DNA of 64,000 bases from CAJUOR01 sp964596105 (GCA_964596105.1 CAZQRT010000001.1:1-64000), one strand, 5' to 3'. Counted from the stretch's first letter, positions 17,934 to 26,642 are shown. The notes: generated by a model not told the origin, from the sequence alone. A program made the numbers and translations.

Positions 17934-18094
17934 GATTGTTCCCCCTTATAATGACCGCAGCTGACCATCTGACAGCCCGCGCAGGCCGACTCGTCAAATT
18001 CGCATCCGGCGGGTTTGGGCGTTCTCTTATTCAACACGTAACTCACAATGAACACACCGATGATCAAAACCAGCCAGAGCAGCGCCTTGATCAT
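17930..18094 (-). CDS. 54-residue Cys-rich single-pass membrane protein within the rnf operon
   Basis: Not previously listed because of its size. The ATG overlaps the rnfA stop (GTATGA) and the TGA overlaps the rnfB start (ATGA), so translation is coupled on both sides. The upstream GGGGGGAATGG can serve as ribosome site. Residues 4-21 form one membrane helix (LLWLVLIIGVFIVSYVL) and the tail carries four Cys at 31, 38, 41 and 46. The C-x2-C-x4-C part has the same spacing as the RnfB cluster motif. A redox or cluster-carrying role beside the shortened RnfB is inference; I do not recognise a named family. Confidence 0.75.
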   Translation of the reverse strand: MIKALLWLVLIIGVFIVSYVLNKRTPKPAGCEFDESACAGCQMVSCGHYKGEQS

Positions 18095-18666
18095 ACCATT
18101 CCCCCCAGTCCCGCGAAGGCCATCGCCATAATCGCGGCGGTAATCAGCGCGATCGGAGTTCCTTTAAAGCCTTCCGGAGTCGTGCTCGTCTCCAGCCGCT
18201 GGCGAATCGTCGCGAATAAATAGATGACTAAGGTAAAGCCTAAAGGCACGGCCAGCCCGGCCACCATCGCTTCGACAAACGTATATCCGGCGGAAATATT
18301 ATCCAGCGCGACGCCCAGCACCGCGCAGTTGGTGGTGATCAAAGGCAGATAGACGCCCATGGCTTTATAAATATTGACGGCGTACTTTTTCAAAAACATC
18401 TCGACAAACTGCACGAGGCTGGCGATGACGAGGATAAAGGTAATCAAATCCAGGTAAGTCAATTCCAGCGGCTCCAGCACATAGTAGTATAAAACGTAAG
18501 TGATGATGCTTGAGGTGAAGATGACAAAGGTGACCGCGATGCCCATCGACAAAGCGTTTTTGGGATTTTTGGAAACGCCGAGCAGCGGGCAGATCGCGTA
18601 GAATTTCGACAGGACGACATTGTTGACAAGAAGCAGGGAAATAAACAACAGAAAGAGATTAGTCAT
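18091..18666 (-). CDS. rnfA: Rnf complex subunit A
   Basis: 191-residue integral membrane subunit with six helices, homologous to NqrE. The conserved LVNNVVLSKFYAICPLLGVSK segment near the N terminus and LPLITTNCAVLGV in the middle contain the Cys residues that hold the shared intramembrane iron site with RnfE. It overlaps rnfE by 8 bases. Confidence 0.95.
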   Translation of the reverse strand: MTNLFLLFISLLLVNNVVLSKFYAICPLLGVSKNPKNALSMGIAVTFVIFTSSIITYVLYYYVLEPLELTYLDLITFILVIASLVQFVEMFLKKYAVNIYKAMGVYLPLITTNCAVLGVALDNISAGYTFVEAMVAGLAVPLGFTLVIYLFATIRQRLETSTTPEGFKGTPIALITAAIMAMAFAGLGGMV

Positions 18667-19300
18667 GATTCTTCGCTCCTTTTCTCAAACGCACGGTACC
18701 GATGATACCGATAATGCAGCCTAAAGTCAGGAAGGCTCCGGCCGGCTGGGTAAAGATGCCGATCGCGAAATCCTTGAGGATTTCAAAAGAGAAGATCGTC
18801 TGATCGCTGTTAAACGGATTGATGAAACTCAGTCCGCCGGTGCCGATGAGCTGGCGGAAAAAGGAGATGATCAGAATGGCCAGGGTATAGCCGAGCCCCA
18901 TGCCGATCCCGTCACACAAAGACTCCAGCACCGTATGTTTGCTTGCGAAAGCCTCCGCCCGTCCCAGGATGATGCAGTTGACCACAATCAATGGAATAAA
19001 GACGCCTAAAGAATTATAAAGCATCGGGGAATAGGCATTTAACAGCATCTGGACACTTTTGACCAGCGTGGCGATGATCACGATGTAAACCGGAATGCGG
19101 ATTTCACTGGGCACCAGTTTGCGGATCGCGGAAATGATCACATTGGACGCGATCAGAACCGCGGTCACGGCGAGGCCCATGCCCACCGCGTTGGTCAGCG
19201 AGGTGGTAATCGCCAGCGAGGAACATAATCCCAAAAGCAGGACAAAAATAGGATTCTCATTGAAAATGCCATTTTTAATGATTTCCAGATAATGTTTCAT
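18659..19300 (-). CDS. rnfE: Rnf complex subunit E
   Basis: 213-residue membrane protein homologous to NqrD and to RnfA. Motifs are NPIFVLLLGLCSSLAITTSL near the N terminus and FIPLIVVNCIILGRAEAFA in the centre, providing the paired Cys for the intramembrane cluster. It starts two bases after the rnfG stop and overlaps rnfA. Confidence 0.95.
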   Translation of the reverse strand: MKHYLEIIKNGIFNENPIFVLLLGLCSSLAITTSLTNAVGMGLAVTAVLIASNVIISAIRKLVPSEIRIPVYIVIIATLVKSVQMLLNAYSPMLYNSLGVFIPLIVVNCIILGRAEAFASKHTVLESLCDGIGMGLGYTLAILIISFFRQLIGTGGLSFINPFNSDQTIFSFEILKDFAIGIFTQPAGAFLTLGCIIGIIGTVRLRKGAKNHD

Positions 19301-19302
19301 AA

Positions 19303-19797
19303 CTACCTCCCGCGATAATCGCTGATGACTTCATCAAGGCCGGATATAACCGCCGTGGAAGTGATCGTGGCTCCGGACACGGCATCCACCGCGTCATCGA
19401 TGGACTTGCCTTGAAACTGGCCGGTAAACTCTTCCTCGCCGACCCGCGAGCCAAAGCCCGGGCTCTCGGTGGTAAAATCGATAGGGACGAAGCCCTGATA
19501 AGTATTGTCGCTGTTGATGCCGACCAGATAAACCACCGCTCCGCCGTATCCGTTGACGCTGACGCGGTAAACATAACTGCCGTTGTCGCCTTCATAGACA
19601 TCGGTGATGGCCCCGCCCGGACCGTTCGCCGGGGTAAAGGTCTCATCTTCATAGAGCTGTTTTATACTTTCATTGACCGCGGCCATCGCCTGGGCGTCAA
19701 TCACTGGTTTGGTCATCTGATTGACCATCGCCAACAGCCCGCCCGATAAAGCGGCGATAACCGTGAGAATGAGGGTTAACTTCACAATTTTATTCAT
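19303..19797 (-). CDS. rnfG: Rnf complex subunit G, FMN-binding
   Basis: 164 residues. One N-terminal helix (LTLILTVIAALSGGLLAMV) anchors an extracytoplasmic FMN-binding domain. The flavinylation motif SGAT is at 141-144 with Thr144 as the expected FMN attachment site, and GFGSRV precedes it. The domain is shorter than in Proteobacterial RnfG (about 200 residues). It overlaps the rnfD end by 8 bases. Confidence 0.93.
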   Translation of the reverse strand: MNKIVKLTLILTVIAALSGGLLAMVNQMTKPVIDAQAMAAVNESIKQLYEDETFTPANGPGGAITDVYEGDNGSYVYRVSVNGYGGAVVYLVGINSDNTYQGFVPIDFTTESPGFGSRVGEEEFTGQFQGKSIDDAVDAVSGATITSTAVISGLDEVISDYRGR

Positions 19798-21877
19798 GGC
19801 TGCCTCCTTGCGCGCTGATCGCCTGATGGATGGCGTTCATAATTCCGCTGGCGGTAAAGGTCGCGCCGGTGGATGTATCGATGCCGTCAACATCGCTAAC
19901 CGCTAACGGATTCGCGAGAACCTGCTGATAGAAAGCCTGGCCGGTTTCATTTGTGGACGTGCCGCCGATTAAATCCGCGCCGAAACCCTGAGTTTCGCCG
20001 GGATAAGACAGCACCGCGACCTGGATGGTCTCATCGTCGATAAAGGTTACCTGCACCTTCATCGGTGAGCTTTCATTAAAGCCGGCACTGGTCATGGTAT
20101 AAACCCCGGCGCCGCCTGTTACACCCTCGGCCGTCAGGGCTTTCTGAACCGCGTTCATGATGCCCGTGGCGGTAAAGGTCGCGCCGGTTGAGGTATCGAT
20201 GCCGTCGATATCGGCGATAGCTAACGGATTAGCGAGAACCTGCTGATAGAAAGCCTGACCGGTTTCATTCGTGGAAGTGCCGCTGATCAAGTCAGCGCCA
20301 AATCCTTCGGTCTCGCCTTCAAAAGACAGCACCTTGACCTGGATCGTCTGATCATCGATAAAGGTTACCTCGATATTCATCGGCTGGCCTTCATTGAAGC
20401 CGGCGCTTTGAATGACATAGACGCCGTCTTCCTGTTTCGCCGGCTTGCCGGCCTCCTCGCTGATGGCGAGACGGATCGCGTCCACGACGCCGGTCGCGGT
20501 AAAGGTCGCCCCGGTGGAGGTATCGATTCCGTCCAGCGCGTCAGCGGCGAACGGCGCGGCGATGATGGTGTCATAGAAAGTCTTGGCGTTCTCGTTCAGA
20601 GATTCACCCGTGCCGCCGCTCAAAAGGGCCTGTCCAAACTGTTCGGTCTCGCCGCTCATATCGATCACGCTGACCTGTGTTACCTGATCCTGATCGACCG
20701 TCACTTTTAAAATAACTGGCTGCTGCCCGAAGCCCTTGGCGCTGACGGTATAAGTGCTGCCGTCCACATTGATGATTTCCGGATACGGGCTGACCGGCTC
20801 TTCTTCCGCCGGCGGTTCATTTTCTTCCGGCTTTTCTTCCTCATAAGATAAAGAGGTAGCCGCGACGCCGACTGTCAGGCAGCCGACGATGAACAGACAG
20901 CATATGCTGGCCCAGCGCATGATCGTTTTTTGATTGGTTTTTCCCATCGTCAAAATATCAATCATCGGAGTCGCCATATTCATGATTAAGATCGAGAACA
21001 TGACGCCTTCCGGGAAGTTGGCGAACAGACGGATCAGCATCGTCAGAATACCCAGCCCGACGCCAAAGAGCATTTTTCCCTGCGGGGCGGTCGGACTGGT
21101 CACCGGATCGGTCGCCATAAAGACAGCGCCTAAAGCCAGTCCGCCTAAACTCAAATGGCCGACAACGGTCGTGACCAGATCGAGATGACAAACCAGGGCC
21201 TGAATTCCCGCTAACAAGATCACGGTACCCAGGTAGCTCGCGGTAATGCGCCAGTCGATGACGCCGCGCACGATCAGGAATATGCCTAAAACGAGAATTA
21301 AAGCGGTAAATGTTTCTCCCAGCGCGCCCGGATAATTTCCGATCAGCATCTTGTCCAGACCGAGCTCGGGAGCTTTTAAAAAGCTCGTCGAGGCCCACTG
21401 CGTCAGCGGGGTCGCCCCGCTGGTCGCGTCAAAGGGCGACAGGGAGGCGGTCAGCTGCGATCCAAAGGAGAGATGGACGATGACCCGGCCGACTAAAGCC
21501 GGATTAAAGACATTCTGCCCGAAGCCGCCAAAGACCAGCTTGCCAAAAAGAATGGCGGAAAAACTGCCGACGACAACAGCGTAATATGGTGTTCCTACCG
21601 GCAGGGTTAAAGCGAACAAAAGCGCGGTCACCCACCAGAATGAATCGCTCAGGCGGTGAATATCACGGTAAAAAACCAGTTCGGTCAAAAATGCCGTGAG
21701 ACAGGATACCAGGAAAATACCGGCGGCTTTGAGCGCGTAGTTCATGCCGTTGGTATACTGGTAGCCGACGCTGACGACGCTTAACACCAGTAAAGCCAGG
21801 GTCAAATCAGCCATGATTTGTTTGGTTGTCAGCGCCTGCCGCATGTTGGGCGTGGTGCGTTTATAACTTATTTTCAT
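19790..21877 (-). CDS. rnfD: RnfD fused to three tandem FMN-binding domains
   Basis: 695 residues. Residues 1-345 are a normal RnfD with about nine to ten helices and its own covalent FMN motif (SGAT 153-156, Thr156). An acidic, Pro-rich linker (about 346-366) leads into three FMN_bind domains (about 374-474, 484-586, 590-692), each ending DTSTGATFTA; expected flavinylated threonines are 458, 567 and 673. RnfD is normally about 310-350 residues. No frame break or internal start is seen. The extension should face outside, alongside RnfG, adding three flavins per complex. ApbE is encoded in the same cluster. Confidence 0.92.
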   Translation of the reverse strand: MKISYKRTTPNMRQALTTKQIMADLTLALLVLSVVSVGYQYTNGMNYALKAAGIFLVSCLTAFLTELVFYRDIHRLSDSFWWVTALLFALTLPVGTPYYAVVVGSFSAILFGKLVFGGFGQNVFNPALVGRVIVHLSFGSQLTASLSPFDATSGATPLTQWASTSFLKAPELGLDKMLIGNYPGALGETFTALILVLGIFLIVRGVIDWRITASYLGTVILLAGIQALVCHLDLVTTVVGHLSLGGLALGAVFMATDPVTSPTAPQGKMLFGVGLGILTMLIRLFANFPEGVMFSILIMNMATPMIDILTMGKTNQKTIMRWASICCLFIVGCLTVGVAATSLSYEEEKPEENEPPAEEEPVSPYPEIINVDGSTYTVSAKGFGQQPVILKVTVDQDQVTQVSVIDMSGETEQFGQALLSGGTGESLNENAKTFYDTIIAAPFAADALDGIDTSTGATFTATGVVDAIRLAISEEAGKPAKQEDGVYVIQSAGFNEGQPMNIEVTFIDDQTIQVKVLSFEGETEGFGADLISGTSTNETGQAFYQQVLANPLAIADIDGIDTSTGATFTATGIMNAVQKALTAEGVTGGAGVYTMTSAGFNESSPMKVQVTFIDDETIQVAVLSYPGETQGFGADLIGGTSTNETGQAFYQQVLANPLAVSDVDGIDTSTGATFTASGIMNAIHQAISAQGGSHE
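19802..20758 (-). repeat. three tandem FMN_bind-coding repeats in rnfD
   Basis: Units of roughly 305-320 bp at about 20456-20758, 20120-20428 and 19802-20110. Units two and three are very alike at DNA level (shared stretches such as the segment encoding NETGQAFYQQVLANPLA), while unit one is more divergent. This points to a recent duplication of the last unit. Confidence 0.8.
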
Positions 21878-21891
21878 ACTGATCCTCCCTG

Positions 21892-23190
21892 TTATTCTCC
21901 CGCGGCTTTACGCACGATGCGGCTCATATTGAGGCGGCGTTTCGCCTTCTTCACAAAATCCGTCACTTCGATCTTGGAAGGGCAGACATAGCTGCAGGTG
22001 CCGCACTCAATGCAGTCCGAAACACACAGCTTTTCGAGATATTCCAGATTGGCGGTCTTTTCCGCCATGACGATTTTGACCGGCTGGAGATGAGCCGGGC
22101 AGTGATCGACGCACATGCCGCATTTCAGGCACGGCCAGCTTTTTTCTTCTTTTTTAATGAGGCAGGTCAAACCGTTGGTATAGCTGGTGATGACCACATT
22201 GTCATTCATCACGGCGTTGCCCATCATCGGTCCGCCGTTGAGCACGATGCCCTCCGGGGCATCGCTGTAGCCCCCGGCGAAAGCGACGATGTCTTTAATC
22301 GGCGTGCCGACCGCGGCGAGAATGTTGCCCGGATTTTTAACCCCGTCGCCTGACAGGGTCACGATCCGTTCGGTAATCGGCTGATGCTCATAGACAGCGT
22401 TAGCCAGGGCGATGGCCGTTGAGGCGTTGTTGACGATGACGCCGACTTCACTAGGCAGGCGGACATAGTCTTTTTTGGTGACTTGCTTGACGAGCGTGCG
22501 CTCCCAGCCCATCGGATAACGGTCCGGGACTTCCACAACCTCCACACCCGGCGCGGCGGCGTTCTTTAAAATCTCCAAAAGATCCGGTTTATGCTCCTTG
22601 ATGGCGACGATGCCCTTCTCGGCGTGAGCGGCCTGCATCATGAGCCGCAGACCTTTAAAGAGTTTGTCCGCATCTTTTTTCATCGCGACATGGTCGCTTG
22701 TCAAATAGGGTTCACATTCCACCCCGTTGATTAAAATCGTGGTAATATTCTGCACGTTCTGATATTTTAAAAAGGTTGGAAACCCCGACCCGCCCAGACC
22801 TACTAAACCGCTCTCTTTCATGGCGGTCACGATCCCCGCGGCACTGGAAACATCAAAATCGGGCAGCGGTTCGCTGGCATCCTCATGGTCGTTGACGATC
22901 ACCAGATGAGGCTGCGGCCGCCCGGAAACGTGCATGCGCTTCTCCACGCCCCGCACACTGCCGGAAACCGGCGCGTAAACCGGGACATAGATATCTTCGC
23001 GAAACGCGATGCGCGTGCCCTTTTTCACATAATCGCCGGCTTTGACCAGGACCTCAAACTCATTGTTTGTGCCCATTGCCAAAGGCACATAGACGATATC
23101 CGGGGCCGGCATGATCCTGATGTCCAGATCTTTCGTAAGCTCCTTGTGTCCGTTTAGATGGACACGTCCGCTTCCTGATAAAATGGCCAT
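21892..23190 (-). CDS. rnfC: Rnf complex subunit C
   Basis: Peripheral subunit that binds NAD(H) and FMN, 432 residues. It contains the NuoF-like core (GLVGLGGSGFPTFLK, INGVECEPYLTSDH) and two 4Fe-4S motifs near the C terminus (CLKCGMCVDHCP and CIECGTCSYVCP). It is first in the operon, 14 bases before rnfD, with an AAGGAGG ribosome site and a promoter at 23215-23243. It would couple ferredoxin oxidation to NAD reduction and ion export. Confidence 0.95.
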   Translation of the reverse strand: MAILSGSGRVHLNGHKELTKDLDIRIMPAPDIVYVPLAMGTNNEFEVLVKAGDYVKKGTRIAFREDIYVPVYAPVSGSVRGVEKRMHVSGRPQPHLVIVNDHEDASEPLPDFDVSSAAGIVTAMKESGLVGLGGSGFPTFLKYQNVQNITTILINGVECEPYLTSDHVAMKKDADKLFKGLRLMMQAAHAEKGIVAIKEHKPDLLEILKNAAAPGVEVVEVPDRYPMGWERTLVKQVTKKDYVRLPSEVGVIVNNASTAIALANAVYEHQPITERIVTLSGDGVKNPGNILAAVGTPIKDIVAFAGGYSDAPEGIVLNGGPMMGNAVMNDNVVITSYTNGLTCLIKKEEKSWPCLKCGMCVDHCPAHLQPVKIVMAEKTANLEYLEKLCVSDCIECGTCSYVCPSKIEVTDFVKKAKRRLNMSRIVRKAAGE

Positions 23191-23214
23191 GCTATCTCCT
23201 CCTTACACAGCCAC

Positions 23215-23251
23215 ATTATAACATGTCTTAGAAAAAATGAAAACGCTATAA
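23215..23251 (-). promoter_or_regulatory. rnf operon promoter with overlapping cre-like site
   Basis: Minus-strand TTTTCA (23238-23243) and TATAAT (23215-23220) are spaced by 17 bp before rnfC. A 14-mer TGAAAACGCTATAA (23238-23251, plus strand) matches the CcpA operator consensus TGWAANCGNTNWCA at all fixed positions but one and covers the -35 box. Repression by a CcpA-like protein is inferred. Confidence 0.5.
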
Positions 23252-23743
23252 TAGTTCTGAACGAGAAAACTTGCGTGATTTTAACTGCCCGGACTGCTCT
23301 AAACGAAGCAGTTTCGCCTTCCTTTCGATGCCTCCGGCGTACCCGGTCAAACTGCCGCTGGCGCCGATGACGCGGTGGCAGGGAATGATGACGGCGATCG
23401 CGTTATGCGCCACCGCCCCGCCCACCGCCCGGGCTGGTTTCCCAAGATTTCTCGCGATATCGCCGTAAGTGACGGTTTTCCCGTAAGGGATTTTTAAAAG
23501 GATATTCCATACTTCTTTGCGAAACGGCGTCGTCAGCATGCTTATAGGCGGGGTGAAATCTGGAATCTCCCCGGCAAAATAACCGTCGAGCCAGCGCTTT
23601 GTCATTGCGAAAACCGGCAGGTTTTCAGCGCTTTGATCCATGTTATCGGCAAAGTACTTCTCAAACCAGAGCCCGGTTAAACTGGGGCCGTCACTGGCTA
23701 ATATCATGTCCCCTAACGGGGATTTGTAATGAGCGCGGTACAT
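23246..23743 (-). CDS. ogt: methylated-DNA--protein-cysteine methyltransferase
   Basis: Suicide enzyme that removes the methyl group from O6-methylguanine. The 165-residue protein ends in the DNA-binding winged helix with the active-site motif IIPCHRVIG (Cys acceptor) and GYAGGIERK. The start follows AAAGGAGGAAAATC. It is a stand-alone gene between two terminated or promoted units; its stop codon lies inside the cre-like site of the rnf promoter. Confidence 0.95.
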   Translation of the reverse strand: MYRAHYKSPLGDMILASDGPSLTGLWFEKYFADNMDQSAENLPVFAMTKRWLDGYFAGEIPDFTPPISMLTTPFRKEVWNILLKIPYGKTVTYGDIARNLGKPARAVGGAVAHNAIAVIIPCHRVIGASGSLTGYAGGIERKAKLLRLEQSGQLKSRKFSRSELL

Positions 23744-23755
23744 GATTTTCCTCCT

Positions 23756-23786
23756 TTAAAAAAGGCACCGGCGAATGCCGGTACCT
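23756..23786 (-). terminator. intrinsic terminator after the RumA-like gene
   Basis: GGTACCGGC and GCCGGTGCC form a 9-bp stem with an ATTC loop and six T residues, overlapping the stop codon at 23785. Confidence 0.9.
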
Positions 23787-25113
23787 ATTTCATGCGATTT
23801 AATAAAACCATGCCGCTGAAGCCGGCCCCGTTGGGGTGGCTGTCAAAGGTTTTCACGCGGCTGATCTCATACTTTTCACTTAATAATCCGCACTGCTTGG
23901 CCAGCTGTGAAACATGGCTGCACTCCATGATCACGGCAGGGATCTTGCTGGCGAGGACGCTCGCGACAAACTCGTCGGAAAAGGTGAAGCGGTCCATATG
24001 CATCATCAGAACATCAGGACGCTGCTTTTTGGAATGCGCCGCGAACAGCGCCGCCGGATCACCATCCTCAAATGTGCTGTTGCCGCGTTCCTGCTTGCGG
24101 GCGTTGGTGGTGGCATCGAGAATATTGATGCGGTTTTCATCGATCCCGAAGATCTCTATCTCACTGTTCAATCCCAGTGAAAACAGCCCCACCCCGCAGC
24201 CGACATCGATCAGCGACTTGACATGGCCGTCCAGCCACTGGCTGATGGTTTTCGCCATCCGCAAGGCGCATACCCGGTTGACAGGAAAATCCGCTTTACT
24301 GGAGATCTGGAAGTTCTTCTCCATGAAAATCTGATTCATCTGGCCTTTGCCAAGCTTGTTCTCATAGCGCTGCAGAACAAATTCCTGCTTGCGGCTGGTA
24401 TTGACGGTGACTATCACACTGGCGACGCCGGGGATCTTCGTGATCGCTTCCAGCGTGCGGTCCGGCAGTTTGTCATTGCCGGTCACAAAAATCAGCTGCA
24501 TCCCGTTGTCAAACTCGCGGACGGTTAAAAAGCGAATCCCCTTGCGTTTCAGTTCATCATAAGACCGGAGATGCATATCATTCATGATCTCTTCCAGTTC
24601 CTTTAAAACCGTGTTGATCTTTTTAGACTGCATCGGGCAGTCGCGCATGAGCGTCAGATACTTCGTTTCTCTTTGATAGATGCCAAACGTGACGCGGTCC
24701 TGATAGCGCACCACCGGCAGGCGCACGATGTTGCGGATGCCGTACTGGCTGGGCGCCGGATCAATTCTCTCGAAATCGGCGTTTTCCATCATGTCCGGGA
24801 CGTATTTATTGAAGGTATCATAAGCCAGCCGCTCTTTGCTTTCAAGCTGCGCCTCATATTCCAGAATCATGACCGGACAGCTTTGACAGTAGGGCTGCTG
24901 GGAACATCTCGGCTTGAGTCTTTTTTTGCTCGGCGTCAGGATTTCCAGAAGCTGTCCGACCATATAGCGCGGTTCTTCGCGGATGATGCGCACCAACACG
25001 GTCTCATCGGGCAGGGCGCCCTGCACAAAGGTGATCTTTTTGTTGAGATAAGCGATCCCCTCACCGTTGATGCCAAGCTTTTTGATCGTCACTGTTTCCT
25101 CTCTGCCGCTCAT
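23785..25113 (-). CDS. RumA/RlmCD-family protein with degenerate catalytic motifs
   Basis: 442 residues in the layout of 23S rRNA uracil-5 methyltransferases: N-terminal TRAM domain, iron-sulfur Cys set (C-x5-C-x2-C in RCSQQPYCQSCP plus Cys in MRDCPMQ) and a Rossmann domain with DVGCGVGLFSL. Key motifs differ: DPPR is replaced by HMDRFTFS, SCNP by ECSHVS (Cys kept), the substrate Gln of FFQVN by Pro (DFPVN), and the C-terminal HVE glutamate is missing. SAM binding may persist but methylation is doubtful. Start follows AGGAGGG. Confidence 0.75.
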   Translation of the reverse strand: MSGREETVTIKKLGINGEGIAYLNKKITFVQGALPDETVLVRIIREEPRYMVGQLLEILTPSKKRLKPRCSQQPYCQSCPVMILEYEAQLESKERLAYDTFNKYVPDMMENADFERIDPAPSQYGIRNIVRLPVVRYQDRVTFGIYQRETKYLTLMRDCPMQSKKINTVLKELEEIMNDMHLRSYDELKRKGIRFLTVREFDNGMQLIFVTGNDKLPDRTLEAITKIPGVASVIVTVNTSRKQEFVLQRYENKLGKGQMNQIFMEKNFQISSKADFPVNRVCALRMAKTISQWLDGHVKSLIDVGCGVGLFSLGLNSEIEIFGIDENRINILDATTNARKQERGNSTFEDGDPAALFAAHSKKQRPDVLMMHMDRFTFSDEFVASVLASKIPAVIMECSHVSQLAKQCGLLSEKYEISRVKTFDSHPNGAGFSGMVLLNRMK

Positions 25114-25125
25114 GGTATTTCCCTC

Positions 25126-26403
25126 CTAAGCATGCTCCTCATCATCTTTGGGACTTAAAGTCAGCTGCAATGTTTCGATCCGGTTCTTGTGAATCTTCTC
25201 GATTTTGAATTTCGCGCGCCCCAGCGTTAACTCCTGGCCCGGCTGCGGTTCCCCGATCTGGCCTAACACCAGACCGCCGATCGACTCAAAATCATCCGAC
25301 TCAAAATGCGTTCCCAACAGATCATTCAAATCATTCAAGTGTACGGAACCATCCACTAAAAAAGTATCCTCCGACAACGGCTGGATCATCTCTTCGCCGA
25401 TATCATATTCATCATGAATATCACCGACGATCTCCTCGATAATATCCTCAATCGTCACGATGCCGCTCATGATGCCGTACTCATCTAAAACGATGGCCAG
25501 GCTGGATTTCTGAGTGGAGCGAATGCGCTCAAAAACATCGGCGATATGATTGAATTCATAAACCACAAACGGTTCCCGGCAGTAATCGCGGACATTAAAA
25601 TGCGCCTTGTCCACGTCAGCCAGAAGCAGATCTTTGATATTGAGAACCCCGACAATATCATCATTATCCTCCGCGCTGTAAACCGGAATCCGCGAAAAGC
25701 GCTGCTCTTTAAACAGCGTCATCAGCTCGTCATAGGTGATGTCATCGGGAATGCTGACGACATGGACCCGCGGTGTCATGATCTCACGAATTTCTGTGTC
25801 CCCAAACTCGAACACATTGTGAATCATTTCTTTTTCTTCTTCTTCGATAACCCCTTCTTCCTGGGAAACCGTCACATAGGTTTTCAGTTCTTCCTCCGTG
25901 ACCGTCGGCGTCGCCACTTCCTTGCCGCCCAGCATCTTCACCAGCGTTTTGGTGATGACATTCAAAACGATCACGAGCGGTTTTAAAATAACGACCAGGA
26001 AATGAACCGGATGAGCGATCAGCATACTGATCGCGTCGGCATGATGAGCCGCCAGCGACTTGGGCGTGATTTCCCCGAAGATCAGAATAATAATCGTCAC
26101 CAGAGCGGTGGCAATGCCGGCTCCGGCATCGCCGAAAATCCCGATGGCGATCACCGTGGAAAGCGAGGAAGCCCCGATATTGACAAGATTATTGCCGATC
26201 AGAATGGTGCTTAACAAAGAGTCGGTATCCTCCACCAGCCGGCAGACCATGCGGGCCTTGCCGTTCCCGTCTTCGGCCAGGGTGCGCATGCGGATCTTGT
26301 TGACAGAAAGCAGCGCCGTTTCCGCTCCGGAAAAAAAGCCTGACATCAAAAAACAAATGATTAAAATAATGAGTTCAACGATTAAACCGTGACTGGGGTC
26401 CAA
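25126..26403 (-). CDS. CNNM/CorC-family transporter-like protein (DUF21, CBS pair, CorC_HlyC)
   Basis: 425-residue membrane protein: DUF21 helices in the first ~170 residues (MSGFFSGAETALLSV, IFGEITPKSLA), a CBS pair (REIMTPRVHV to MSGIVTIEDIIEEIVG) and a C-terminal CorC_HlyC domain (DGSVHLNDLNDLL). Families like this are linked to Mg/Co export, though often labelled hemolysin. I chose the TTG at 26403, nine bases after GAGGAG, because the in-frame ATG at 26439 lies inside the -10 box of the promoter. It ends 12 bases before the RumA-like gene. Confidence 0.88.
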   Translation of the reverse strand: MDPSHGLIVELIILIICFLMSGFFSGAETALLSVNKIRMRTLAEDGNGKARMVCRLVEDTDSLLSTILIGNNLVNIGASSLSTVIAIGIFGDAGAGIATALVTIIILIFGEITPKSLAAHHADAISMLIAHPVHFLVVILKPLVIVLNVITKTLVKMLGGKEVATPTVTEEELKTYVTVSQEEGVIEEEEKEMIHNVFEFGDTEIREIMTPRVHVVSIPDDITYDELMTLFKEQRFSRIPVYSAEDNDDIVGVLNIKDLLLADVDKAHFNVRDYCREPFVVYEFNHIADVFERIRSTQKSSLAIVLDEYGIMSGIVTIEDIIEEIVGDIHDEYDIGEEMIQPLSEDTFLVDGSVHLNDLNDLLGTHFESDDFESIGGLVLGQIGEPQPGQELTLGRAKFKIEKIHKNRIETLQLTLSPKDDEEHA

Positions 26404-26437
26404 AAGAAACCATCTCCTCAAAACTATAGTACGATAC

Positions 26438-26467
26438 ATTATACGCCATAAAGTCCGGTTTTGTCAA
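26438..26467 (-). promoter_or_regulatory. consensus promoter of the CNNM/CorC gene
   Basis: TTGACA (26462-26467) and TATAAT (26438-26443) on the minus strand, spacer 18 bp. The expected start near 26431 leaves a leader of about 28 bases before the TTG codon. The AT-rich 200 bp beyond, up to the ligA terminator, shows nothing else. Confidence 0.8.
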
Positions 26468-26642
26468 TAAGGGTGTCTTTCTATAAACGAATCTATGCGA
26501 TTTGTTCTGATTTTGCTAAATAATAGAAGTTGAATATATTATTTTCTATTAAAACGGACAATATTTTTAGGATATCGAAGATTATCCGCCCTGCGCAAAT
26601 CCCGTCTTTACTCAATCCCCTGAATTCTTTTGATATTTTTAT

